This document shows, in pieces, positions 1 to 5,355 of a stretch of 5,530 nt of DNA. Under the pieces are notes generated by a model that worked only from the letters and a program-made list of their open reading frames with translations, had not been told where the DNA came from and ran no database searches. The DNA is from an uncultured Collinsella sp. GTDB taxonomy: Bacteria; Actinomycetota; Coriobacteriia; Coriobacteriales; Coriobacteriaceae. Position numbers and translations under genes: made by a program. The stretch covers positions 1 to 5,530 of the forward strand of contig CABUKY010000122.1 of NCBI GenBank assembly GCA_902492185.1. Reading direction: 5' to 3'. Within the stretch, counting starts at the first letter, position 1. Each line of letters begins with the position of its first letter.

Positions 1-306
1 CCGGTCAAAACGGTTCTGGAACAGATGCCCTGTGCGCCCCGTGCGTTTATTGAACCGCCGCGCGTACGTCAAAAGCAGCCGGTGCATCGCCGCGCTCATC
101 GCGTCCTCGTAATCTGCAAGCACCAGACGCACGTGATTGCCCATAAGGCACCAGGCGATAACCGTCACGCCCGCCTTGCGGCAGCACTCACGCATCAGCT
201 CCAAAAACTCCCACCGGTCGTCATCGCCCTCAAAGATGAGCTGCTTGCCCGTACCGCGGGCACAGACATGGTAAAAGCCGGTAACCGTTCTCCAAACGCG
301 CTGCAT
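1..306 (-). CDS. IS200/REP-associated (Y1, HUH-type) transposase, N-terminal part, cut by window edge
   Basis: The minus-strand frame is open from the ATG at 306-304 to the left edge, giving 102 residues with the C-terminus outside the window. The protein begins MQRVWRTVTGFYHV and carries RGTGKQLIFEGDDD (residues 17-30), WCLMGNHVRLVL (52-63), then TYARRFNKRTGRTGHLFQNRF (80-100). This is the block order of Y1_Tnp single-strand transposases of the IS200/IS605 and REP-associated (RAYT) group, which cut DNA with an HUH metal site and a C-terminal tyrosine. The start is supported by a GAAGGGAG ribosome binding site (complement of 311-318) five bases upstream. The second His of the HUH motif is Arg (residue 60, codon at 127-129), so metal binding may be impaired. 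The catalytic Tyr is not in view. Family assignment is firm. Whether this copy is active, domesticated or decaying cannot be told from the visible part. Confidence 0.85.
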   Translation of the reverse strand, partial: MQRVWRTVTGFYHVCARGTGKQLIFEGDDDRWEFLELMRECCRKAGVTVIAWCLMGNHVRLVLADYEDAMSAAMHRLLLTYARRFNKRTGRTGHLFQNRFDR

Positions 307-339
307 GGCGCTCCCTTCGCCGGCATCTGCTTGCCATCC

Positions 340-368
340 AATACAGCACGATTGAAGCGTGCCATCAA
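340..368 (-). promoter_or_regulatory. Probable promoter of the transposase gene, with a palindrome in its spacer
   Basis: Read on the minus strand there is a -35 box TTGATG (complement of 363-368), a 17-base spacer, and a -10 box TGTATT (complement of 340-345) preceded by an extended TGC element. The predicted transcript start is near 333, leaving a leader of about 27 bases that holds the ribosome binding site at 311-318. The spacer contains a perfect inverted repeat, GCACG / CGTGC, at 346-350 and 358-362. It could bind a repressor, possibly the transposase itself. Boxes and repeat are seen directly; promoter activity and regulation are inferred. Confidence 0.45.
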
Positions 369-610
369 AACATTCACGCAAAACAATACACTCGCGCGGC
401 CAAAGGCAGTAATCAGGCGGCGAACGGCACCGTTGCAACAGGTCAACCCCTGCAACGCTTACAAGAGCTGACCAAAAGCTTGCCCAAGAAGGACCCCCTC
501 TACGGAAGTTCACGACCACAGAACATAGAGTTAAACCGTTTCAATTAAAACTTCCGGACTTCCCGCTACGAAAACTGAGCCGTTCGCCGAATATTCCGTG
601 CATTTCGCGG

Positions 611-616
611 TATTAT
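611..616 (+). promoter_or_regulatory. Candidate -10 box of the scaffold/GGGtGRT operon
   Basis: TATTAT in the context GCGGTATTATAGGGG is the closest -10 match in the AT-richer stretch upstream of the operon. There is no recognisable -35 hexamer 16-18 bases upstream, so an activator would be needed or the true promoter lies elsewhere. If used, it gives a leader of about 85-90 bases that includes the foldable segment at 633-685. Confidence 0.25.
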
Positions 617-632
617 AGGGGCTGCATGTCAT

Positions 633-685
633 GTCCCTTTCGAAGGGTCGCCCGGCAATCGCCAGCCACGACCCCCAGACGGGAC
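633..685 (+). promoter_or_regulatory. Foldable 5' leader of the scaffold/GGGtGRT operon
   Basis: Three nested complementary pairs are visible: GTCCC (633-637) with GGGAC (681-685), GGGTCG (645-650) with CGACCC (669-674), and an apical GGC (654-656) with GCC (661-663). A competing short hairpin, CCCTT (635-639) with AAGGG (643-647), uses part of the same bases, so two exclusive folds are possible. The segment ends 16 bases before the ribosome binding site. It does not match a riboswitch class that I recognise. Base pairing is read from the sequence; a regulatory role is inferred. Confidence 0.3.
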
Positions 686-700
686 GCCAACACGATAGAG

Positions 701-708
701 AGGAGAGG
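701..708 (+). promoter_or_regulatory. Ribosome binding site fixing the scaffold gene start
   Basis: AGGAGAGG lies just before the ATG at 710, in a purine-rich run from 697. The in-frame ATG at 626 has no such site. The protein starting at 710 begins M-Q-Y-S-Q-E-V, matching the usual start of IscU-type proteins (E. coli IscU begins MAYSEKV). The extra 28 residues from 626 look like translated leader. Confidence 0.75.
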
Positions 709-709
709 C

Positions 710-1444
710 ATGCAGTACTCACAGGAAGTGGAGAACATGTGCCCCGTTGCCAAGGGTGCATACCACGGCCCCGCACCCATCCCCGAGGAGGGCAAGTGGG
801 TCCAGGCTAAGGAGATTTCCGACATCTCCGGTCTTACGCACGGTGTGGGTTGGTGCGCACCTCAGCAGGGCGCCTGCAAGCTCACGCTGAACGTCAAGGA
901 CGGCATCATCGAGGAGGCCCTCGTTGAGACCATCGGCTGCTCGGGTATGACCCACTCTGCCGCCATGGCTTCCGAGATCCTTCCCGGTAAGACCATCCTC
1001 GAGGCCCTCAACACCGACCTCGTCTGCGACGCCATCAACGTTGCTATGCGCGAGATCTTCCTGCAGATCGTTTACGGCCGCAGCCAGACCGCGTTCTCCG
1101 AGGGCGGCCTGCCCGTGGGCGCCTCCCTCGACGACCTCGGCAAGGGCCTTCGCTCTCAGGTCGGCACCATGTTCGGCACCAAGGCCAAGGGCGCTCGTTA
1201 CCTCGAGCTCGCTCAGGGCTACGTCACCCGCATGGCTCTCAACGACAAGAACGAGATCATCGCATTCGAGTTCCTGAACCTCGGCAAGTTCACCGACGCC
1301 GTCAAGGCCGGCAAGACCCCCGAGGAGGCCATCGCTGGCGCTATGGGCCACTATGGTCAGTGGGAGAACGCTGCCAAGTACATCGACCCGCGCACCGACG
1401 AGGAGACTCACTCCGTCGCCAGCGTGTTCCCGGTTCACGAGTAG
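710..1444 (+). CDS. IscU/NifU-like iron-sulfur cluster assembly scaffold protein, partner of GGGtGRT protein
   Basis: This 244-residue cytoplasmic protein belongs to the NifU_N/IscU-like group found upstream of GGGtGRT genes in anaerobes. IscU proteins build Fe-S clusters on cysteines and pass them to apoproteins; that role is inferred here from fold resemblance. From the N-terminus come the IscU-like start MQYSQEVENMCP, then GVGWCAPQQGACKLTLNVKDG (residues 45-65), ETIGCSGMTHSAAMASEILPGKT (73-95), matching the IscU GCGSAIASS block, and LEALNTDLVCDAIN (97-110). Cysteines are 11, 49, 56, 77 and 106. The C-terminal half (about 111-244) is longer than in classical IscU and has no cysteine, so the His-Cys-Ser motif carrying the third IscU ligand is absent. 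There is no signal peptide or membrane segment. The next gene starts 18 bases downstream, indicating co-transcription. Every lysine codon I checked is AAG, a sign of high expression. No cysteine desulfurase is adjacent. Confidence 0.88.
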   Translation: MQYSQEVENMCPVAKGAYHGPAPIPEEGKWVQAKEISDISGLTHGVGWCAPQQGACKLTLNVKDGIIEEALVETIGCSGMTHSAAMASEILPGKTILEALNTDLVCDAINVAMREIFLQIVYGRSQTAFSEGGLPVGASLDDLGKGLRSQVGTMFGTKAKGARYLELAQGYVTRMALNDKNEIIAFEFLNLGKFTDAVKAGKTPEEAIAGAMGHYGQWENAAKYIDPRTDEETHSVASVFPVHE

Positions 1445-1462
1445 AAAGGGAGGGAAATAACT

Positions 1463-2467
1463 ATGACTGTTACGTTCGAAGGTTACGAGCGCCGCGCTGA
1501 CAAGATCAACAAGTGCCTCGCCGACAACGGCATCGCCTCCCTCGAGGAAGCTCTGCAGATCTGCACCGACAAGGGCTTCAACCCGCGTGAGATCGTCAAC
1601 AACACCCAGTCCATCGCCTTCCAGAACGCCGAGTGGGCCTACACCCTCGGTTGCGCTCTCGCTGTCAAGCGTGGCGCCAAGTCCGCTTCTGAGGCTGCCG
1701 CCATCATCGGCGAGGGCATCCAGGCCTTCACCGTTCCCGGCTCCGTCGCCGAGGACCGCAAGGTCGGTCTGGGCCACGGCAACCTAGGCGCTATGCTGCT
1801 CTCCGACGACACCGAGTGCTTCGCCTTCCTGGCCGGTCACGAGTCCTTCGCTGCCGCTGAGGGTGCTATCGGCCTGGCTCTGAACGCCAACAAGGCTCGC
1901 AAGAAGCCGCTGCGCGTCATCCTCAACGGTCTGGGCAAGGACGCTGCTCAGATCATCGCCCGCATCAACGGCTTCACCTACGTGAAGACCCAGTTCAACT
2001 ACTTCACGGGCGAGCTCAAGGTCGTCGAGACCATCCCCTACTCCGATGGTCCCCGCGCCGCCGTCAACTGCTACGGCGCCGACGACGTCCGCGAGGGCGT
2101 TGCCATCATGTGGCACGAGAACGTCGACATCTCGATCACCGGTAACTCCACCAACCCCACGCGCTTCCAGCACCCCGTCGCTGGCACCTACAAGAAGGAG
2201 CGCCTCGAGGCTGGCAAGAAGTACTTCTCCGTCGCTTCTGGTGGCGGCACTGGCCGTACCCTGCACCCGGACAACATGGGTGCCGGCCCTGCCTCTTACG
2301 GCATGACCGACACCATGGGCCGTATGCACTCCGACGCCCAGTTCGCCGGTTCTTCCTCCGTGCCTGCGCACGTCGACATGATGGGTCTCATCGGCATGGG
2401 CAACAACCCCATGGTCGGTGCCACCGTCGCCTGCGCTGTCGCCGTCGAGGAGGCCCTCAAGGCCTAA
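1463..2467 (+). CDS. GGGtGRT family protein, function unknown, Fe-S scaffold partner
   Basis: This protein of 334 residues contains the signature that names the family, GGGTGRT, at residues 260-266 within SVASGGGTGRTLHPDNMGAG. Other glycine-rich blocks are VGLGHGNLGAMLL (101-113), ITGNSTNPTRFQHP (225-238) and MMGLIGMGNNPMVGATVACAV (306-326). Cysteines are at 18, 34, 64, 119, 203 and 324. There is no signal peptide or transmembrane helix, so it is cytoplasmic. The family is known mainly from anaerobes, next to an IscU-like scaffold gene as here, but its reaction is unknown to me. Its conserved Gly, His and Asn/Asp loops suggest a binding or catalytic site; this is inference. A strong AAGGGAGGG ribosome binding site (1446-1454) lies eight bases before the ATG. 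All lysines are AAG and all isoleucines ATC, so the gene is probably highly expressed. An intrinsic terminator follows 35 bases after the stop. Confidence 0.9.
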   Translation: MTVTFEGYERRADKINKCLADNGIASLEEALQICTDKGFNPREIVNNTQSIAFQNAEWAYTLGCALAVKRGAKSASEAAAIIGEGIQAFTVPGSVAEDRKVGLGHGNLGAMLLSDDTECFAFLAGHESFAAAEGAIGLALNANKARKKPLRVILNGLGKDAAQIIARINGFTYVKTQFNYFTGELKVVETIPYSDGPRAAVNCYGADDVREGVAIMWHENVDISITGNSTNPTRFQHPVAGTYKKERLEAGKKYFSVASGGGTGRTLHPDNMGAGPASYGMTDTMGRMHSDAQFAGSSSVPAHVDMMGLIGMGNNPMVGATVACAVAVEEALKA

Positions 2468-2502
2468 TCGCGCCCGCGCGATGCTCATATAGTTGAGCTT
2501 TG

Positions 2503-2538
2503 GAGCCGCTACCTTTCGAGGTAGCGGCTCTTTTTGTT
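2503..2538 (+). terminator. Intrinsic terminator of the scaffold/GGGtGRT operon
   Basis: A perfect 12-base-pair stem (2503-2514 with 2519-2530) is closed by a TTCG tetraloop at 2515-2518 and followed by TTTTTGTTT. UUCG-type loop, GC-rich stem and U-tract make a textbook rho-independent terminator. It ends the two-gene operon and separates it from the flavoprotein gene. Confidence 0.95.
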
Positions 2539-2604
2539 TGCGCTGGCGCAGGGTAGCTAATGCCGATATATCAGCTGGGGCGAAATGCAAGATGTGATGA
2601 GATG

Positions 2605-2682
2605 GAGCGTCAGAGCGTCCATGACGCCCACCTGCCATATTTGCCCTTTACCGATTTGCCGGGTCTTTGCGGCCCCATTGCC
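2605..2682 (+). promoter_or_regulatory. Repeat-rich upstream region of the flavoprotein gene, possible operator
   Basis: Several short repeats crowd the region before the FAD gene. GAGCGTC occurs twice in direct orientation (2605-2611, 2613-2619). GCGTCA (2607-2612) pairs with TGACGC (2622-2627). ATTTGCC occurs at 2639-2645 and 2654-2660, 15 bases apart, with near matches at 2666 (TTTGCGG) and 2677 (ATTGCC). The repeats suit regulator binding, but no clear -35/-10 pair is visible (GACAAT at 2695-2700 is the best -10). No regulator gene is in the window. Confidence 0.25.
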
Positions 2683-2710
2683 GATCACCTGTGCGACAAT
2701 GCGCCGGACG

Positions 2711-2718
2711 AGAAAGGA
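2711..2718 (+). promoter_or_regulatory. Ribosome binding site fixing the flavoprotein start
   Basis: AGAAAGGA lies five bases before the ATG at 2724. The only longer alternative is a TTG at 2667, which would add 19 residues without family resemblance. Starting at 2724 puts the FAD-binding beta strand (DVLVIGSGIAG) at residue 5, as is normal for this superfamily. Confidence 0.75.
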
Positions 2719-2723
2719 ATCCG

Positions 2724-4250
2724 ATGGAATCGACTGATGTACTGGTAATTGGATCTGGCATTGCGGGCCTTTGTGCCGCCATCGAAGCGGCACGCACGGG
2801 TGCAACCGTCACTGTGGCAAGCGCCGGCAAGACCATGAGTGGATCGAGCTTCTTCCCGGGTACCTGGGGCCTCGGCCTCATCGGTCCCGTCGACGAAGAC
2901 GACGAGCAGGACCTCATCGACACCATCCTGGCCGTCGGCGGCGGCGTTGCCGACCCCGAACTCGTCCAAACGTTCGTCCACGGCATTCCCCAAGCGATTG
3001 ACTGGCTCGAGCAAGACCTGGGCGTTGAGCTCCAGCGTCCGCAAAGCGCCAAGAGTGCTCAACAAAAGCAATTTATCCCCTGCTTTGACCACAAGACGCG
3101 CATGTGGCGCGGCCTCACCCGCAAGCCCCTTGAGGACGCTCTGACGACCTGGATCGAGTCGCTCGGCATTCGCCTGCTCCCCCGCCATGAGCTTATCGAC
3201 CTTGTTGAGGACACGAACGGCAGAATAACCGGAACCGTACTCTACGACCTTACCGAAAATCGAATCGTGCCCTTTGCTGCCAAGGCCACGATCATCGCAG
3301 CCGGTGGCACAGGCGGCCTGTTCGAGCGCAGCCTTACGTCAGCTGATGTGCTCAGCTCCTCGCAGGCCATCGCACTGGCGCACGGCGCAACACTTACTAA
3401 TATAGAGTTCATGCAGATGATGCCTGGCTTCATCGAGCCCAGGCGTAACTTGGTCTTCAACGAGAAAACCTGGCGCTACGTGCATGTAGACCAGCCGGTA
3501 GATATTGCCGACGACAAGCTGGACGACCTGCTCGAGCAGCGCTCTGGATATGGTCCCTTCACGTCACGCTTGGCCTCCCGCGCTATCGATCTCGTCATCG
3601 ATCAGGCAGGTGTCGAAGGCCTGGCACTCCACTACGACTTCCCCCGCGAGGATGTCCCAGAGTTTGTGCAGACCTTTGCCACCTGGCTGCAAGACGAGCA
3701 CGGCATCGCGCCGACCGACGAGATGCGCGTTGCGATGTATGCCCACGCCGCTAACGGCGGCATCAAGATCGATAAGACCGCGCACACGGGCGTTGAGGGC
3801 CTCTACGCTTGCGGCGAGGCGACAGGCGGCATGCACGGCGCCGACCGCATTGGTGGCTTGTCAAGCGCCAACGGCATCGTATTCGGACATATCGCGGGCG
3901 CATCGGCAGCCCTCACAGCGCAGAAAGAGCCTGAGGCGGCCCTGAAGGCGGATATCACCCTCCCCCAGTACGGCATTGCCACAACAGATGCCGAACGCCT
4001 GACACACAGCCTTAGGCACACGATGAGCACCTATTGCATGATCAACAGGACCGAAACAGGCCTATCCGAGGCCCTGCAACAGCTTGAAAGCCTGCAAGAC
4101 AAGGCCATGGCGCTGAGCAAGCCGCATGCCGATGACAGCGAGATCGCAGCCCTCGCCCGCCTACAGTCGCAGATTCAGCTGTCGACGGAGATGGTCAAAG
4201 CCATGCGTAAGCGGACCGAAAGTCTCGGATCGCACTATCGAGCGGATTAA
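2724..4250 (+). CDS. FAD-dependent oxidoreductase, fumarate reductase / L-aspartate oxidase superfamily, substrate unknown
   Basis: This cytoplasmic flavoprotein has 508 residues. The N-terminal Rossmann motif GSGIAG is at 10-15. SGSSFFPGTWGLG (39-51) occupies the place of the AQGG segment and lacks the His used for covalent FAD. ATIIAAGGTGGLF (188-200) and GLYACGEATGGMHGADRIGGLSSANGIVFGHIAG (359-392) complete the FAD site. The capping domain is roughly 227-340. The arginine in SRLASRAI (R282), the histidine in HAANGGI (H341) and R375 match active-site positions of fumarate reductase and NadB. The His-Pro-Thr motif, however, reads Met-Pro-Gly (233-235). A C-terminal helical region follows (about 425-500). 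No Tat signal, FMN or Fe-S domain or partner subunit is present, so it is unlike secreted fumarate reductases and SdhA. It may be mis-annotated as NadB; the altered motif argues for another substrate. It has its own ribosome binding site, follows a terminator and has no co-directional partner nearby. Confidence 0.82.
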   Translation: MESTDVLVIGSGIAGLCAAIEAARTGATVTVASAGKTMSGSSFFPGTWGLGLIGPVDEDDEQDLIDTILAVGGGVADPELVQTFVHGIPQAIDWLEQDLGVELQRPQSAKSAQQKQFIPCFDHKTRMWRGLTRKPLEDALTTWIESLGIRLLPRHELIDLVEDTNGRITGTVLYDLTENRIVPFAAKATIIAAGGTGGLFERSLTSADVLSSSQAIALAHGATLTNIEFMQMMPGFIEPRRNLVFNEKTWRYVHVDQPVDIADDKLDDLLEQRSGYGPFTSRLASRAIDLVIDQAGVEGLALHYDFPREDVPEFVQTFATWLQDEHGIAPTDEMRVAMYAHAANGGIKIDKTAHTGVEGLYACGEATGGMHGADRIGGLSSANGIVFGHIAGASAALTAQKEPEAALKADITLPQYGIATTDAERLTHSLRHTMSTYCMINRTETGLSEALQQLESLQDKAMALSKPHADDSEIAALARLQSQIQLSTEMVKAMRKRTESLGSHYRAD

Positions 4251-4292
4251 ACCGGACACCTATCTAAAGCAGAACACAATCAATCGATATCC

Positions 4293-4328
4293 ATGGGCCC
4301 CGTGAGCTTGAAGCAGCACGGGGCCCAT
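4293..4328 (+). terminator. Strong GC-rich stem-loop after the flavoprotein gene, possible terminator
   Basis: A perfect 12-base-pair inverted repeat (4293-4304 with 4317-4328, arm ATGGGCCCCGTG) encloses a 12-base loop. It lies 43 bases past the stop. No U-tract follows on either strand, so it is not a classical intrinsic terminator. It could pause polymerase, protect the 3' end of the mRNA, or act with rho. Confidence 0.45.
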
Positions 4329-4338
4329 TCGTGTCCGC

Positions 4339-4368
4339 ACGACAGCGTATCCTTATTCTGAATATAGA
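4339..4368 (+). promoter_or_regulatory. Possible dinD promoter
   Basis: ACGACA (4339-4344) is a partial -35 match, followed by an 18-base spacer and TATAGA (4363-4368) as -10. Transcription would begin near 4375, about 37 bases before the start codon. I see no LexA operator (GAAC-N4-GTTC type) over or near it. The call rests on weak consensus matches. Confidence 0.3.
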
Positions 4369-4383
4369 GCGGGCAAAGCCCGC
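4369..4383 (+). repeat. Short hairpin in the dinD leader
   Basis: GCGGGC (4369-4374) and GCCCGC (4378-4383) form a perfect 6-base-pair stem with an AAA loop. No U-tract follows. It sits between the candidate -10 box and the ribosome binding site, so it could be an operator or a cap on the 5' end of the transcript. Its role is unknown. Confidence 0.4.
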
Positions 4384-4411
4384 ATAGAAAATAGACCAGC
4401 GAGGAGGAGAT

Positions 4412-5272
4412 ATGGACAGCAGGGATATCGAGAAATGGCGTGTCGAACTTGACAGCTACGCCCATGTGGAAGACGGCGTTGAGTATTGGCTCGCACGCGA
4501 TTTAATGGAACCCATGGGGTACACTCGATGGGAGAACTTCGCCGAAGTTGTTAAGAGGGCAAAAGTCTCGTGCGAAACAAACAAAACTCCAGTTGATTCC
4601 CATTTTCGTGACACCACGAAAATGGTAACTGCCGGTGTCGCCGCTCGCGCGGTTAAAGACTACAAACTTACGCGCTATGCATGCTATTTAATCGCACAGA
4701 ACGGAGATTCAAACAAGCCAGAGATCGCGCTCGCCCAGGCATACTTTGCCGTGCAGACGCGCCGCCAAGAGCTCATAGAGCAGCGCTTCGCAGAGATTCA
4801 GCGCTTGCAGGCGCGCCACTCGCTATCCGATTCAGAGAAACAGCTCTCGGGTATTGCGTTCAAACGCGGCGTGGACTCCAAAGGATTCGCGATCATCAAG
4901 TCGAAGGGCGATGAGGCGTTATTCGGCGGCAGAAGCACGGCGGAAATGAAGCAGCAGCTCGGCGTACCCAAGAGCGCGGCATTGGCGGACAGGTTAGCCG
5001 ATGTCCTCATCAAAGCAAAGGACCTCACGAACTCGATGACGGCCTTCAACGCCGAGGAACACGACTTGTACGGTCTGGACCAGATCAAACAAGAACACGT
5101 CGAGAACAACACGAGCGTGCGTGGCAGCCTCATCGACCGCGGAATTGTTCCCGAGAACCTACCGCCTGCCGAGGATACAAAAAAGCTCGAGCGTCGCGTG
5201 AAGGCAGACGAGAAGAAACTCAAGGAGGGTACTGACGGTTTCACCGATCCCCAGGGTAGACTCAATCTGTGA
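4412..5272 (+). CDS. dinD: DinD-like protein (DNA damage-inducible protein D family, BRO-N domain)
   Basis: This protein of 286 residues is close in length to E. coli DinD and shares its motif order. A BRO-N type block, YWLARDLMEPMGYTRWENF, is at 25-43. The family core LTRYACYLIAQNGD (86-99) runs into IALAQAYFAVQTRRQEL (105-121). A glycine-bearing EALFGG is at 168-173. The C-terminal part VRGSLIDRGIVPENLPPAEDTKKLERRVK (236-264) is also family-typical, ending in a charged helix. E. coli DinD is SOS-induced and reported to inhibit RecA strand exchange; the role in this organism is not established. The start is secure: AGGAGG (4402-4407) precedes the ATG by four bases. No LexA box is visible upstream, so SOS control is unproven. 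Codon use is mixed (AAA and AAG lysine), unlike the strongly biased operon to the left. The gene converges on tRNA-Lys genes, a common setting for acquired DNA. Confidence 0.85.
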   Translation: MDSRDIEKWRVELDSYAHVEDGVEYWLARDLMEPMGYTRWENFAEVVKRAKVSCETNKTPVDSHFRDTTKMVTAGVAARAVKDYKLTRYACYLIAQNGDSNKPEIALAQAYFAVQTRRQELIEQRFAEIQRLQARHSLSDSEKQLSGIAFKRGVDSKGFAIIKSKGDEALFGGRSTAEMKQQLGVPKSAALADRLADVLIKAKDLTNSMTAFNAEEHDLYGLDQIKQEHVENNTSVRGSLIDRGIVPENLPPAEDTKKLERRVKADEKKLKEGTDGFTDPQGRLNL

Positions 5273-5315
5273 AAGCGGCCGCGCCCTTTCGGGTTCGACC
5301 CCATGCGAGGTTAAC

Positions 5316-5346
5316 AAAAAAGCGACCAGCCTAAGCCAGTCGCTTT
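5316..5346 (-). terminator. Intrinsic terminator behind the tRNA-Lys genes, possibly bidirectional
   Basis: On the minus strand, 5346-5335 pairs with 5330-5319 around a TTAG loop. The pairing is eight Watson-Crick pairs, then two G-T wobbles and two more pairs. A run of six T (complement of 5316-5321) overlaps and follows the stem. It lies nine bases beyond the CCA end of the tRNA. Read on the plus strand the same stem is followed only by TTTAACA, so it could serve dinD weakly. No other terminator is seen after dinD. Confidence 0.85.
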
Positions 5347-5355
5347 AACATGCTA

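Larger units (their letters stand above)
307..709. other. Gene-free divergent region between the transposase and the iron-sulfur operon
   Basis: I see no credible gene in these roughly 400 bases. Open frames here have no family resemblance and no convincing ribosome binding site. The left part holds the transposase ribosome binding site and promoter. In the middle is an imperfect inverted repeat at 431-457 (arms CGTTGCA and TGCAACG). The right part, from about 540, is more AT-rich and should hold the promoter of the rightward operon. The best -10 candidate is TATTAT at 611-616, but no matching -35 box stands at the usual distance. Positions 633-685 can fold into a nested hairpin. Confidence 0.6.

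Noticed and set aside
25..471. Plus-strand open frame of 148 codons
   Set aside because: It is antisense to the transposase over most of its length and shows no family motifs; the minus-strand frame carries clear Y1 transposase blocks.
626..709. Longer start for the scaffold gene at ATG 626
   Set aside because: No ribosome binding site, basic non-homologous residues, overlap with the foldable leader; the start at 710 fits both the Shine-Dalgarno and the IscU-like N-terminus.
719..1777. Minus-strand open frame of 352 codons
   Set aside because: It is a shadow of the scaffold and GGGtGRT genes. Strong codon bias in GC-rich genes suppresses antisense stops. Its Gly/Val/Leu/Asp/Ala-rich composition is typical of such artefacts.
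1784..2638. Minus-strand open frame of 284 codons
   Set aside because: Antisense artefact over the GGGtGRT gene. It would cross the intrinsic terminator, and no protein motif is recognisable.
2695..2700. GACAAT as a -10 box for the flavoprotein gene
   Set aside because: No matching -35 hexamer at 16-18 bases; too weak to list as a promoter.
2667..2723. TTG start extending the flavoprotein by 19 residues
   Set aside because: It would push the FAD-binding strand away from the N-terminus and has no ribosome binding site; ATG 2724 has one.
5275..5282. GCGGCCGC palindrome after the dinD stop
   Set aside because: An 8-base GC palindrome is easily reached by chance in this composition and has no partner structure.
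5291..5302. GGGTTCGACCCC after dinD, resembling a tRNA T arm and therefore a possible att remnant
   Set aside because: The flanking bases do not form a 5-base T stem and no other tRNA arm follows; the resemblance is to a short common motif.
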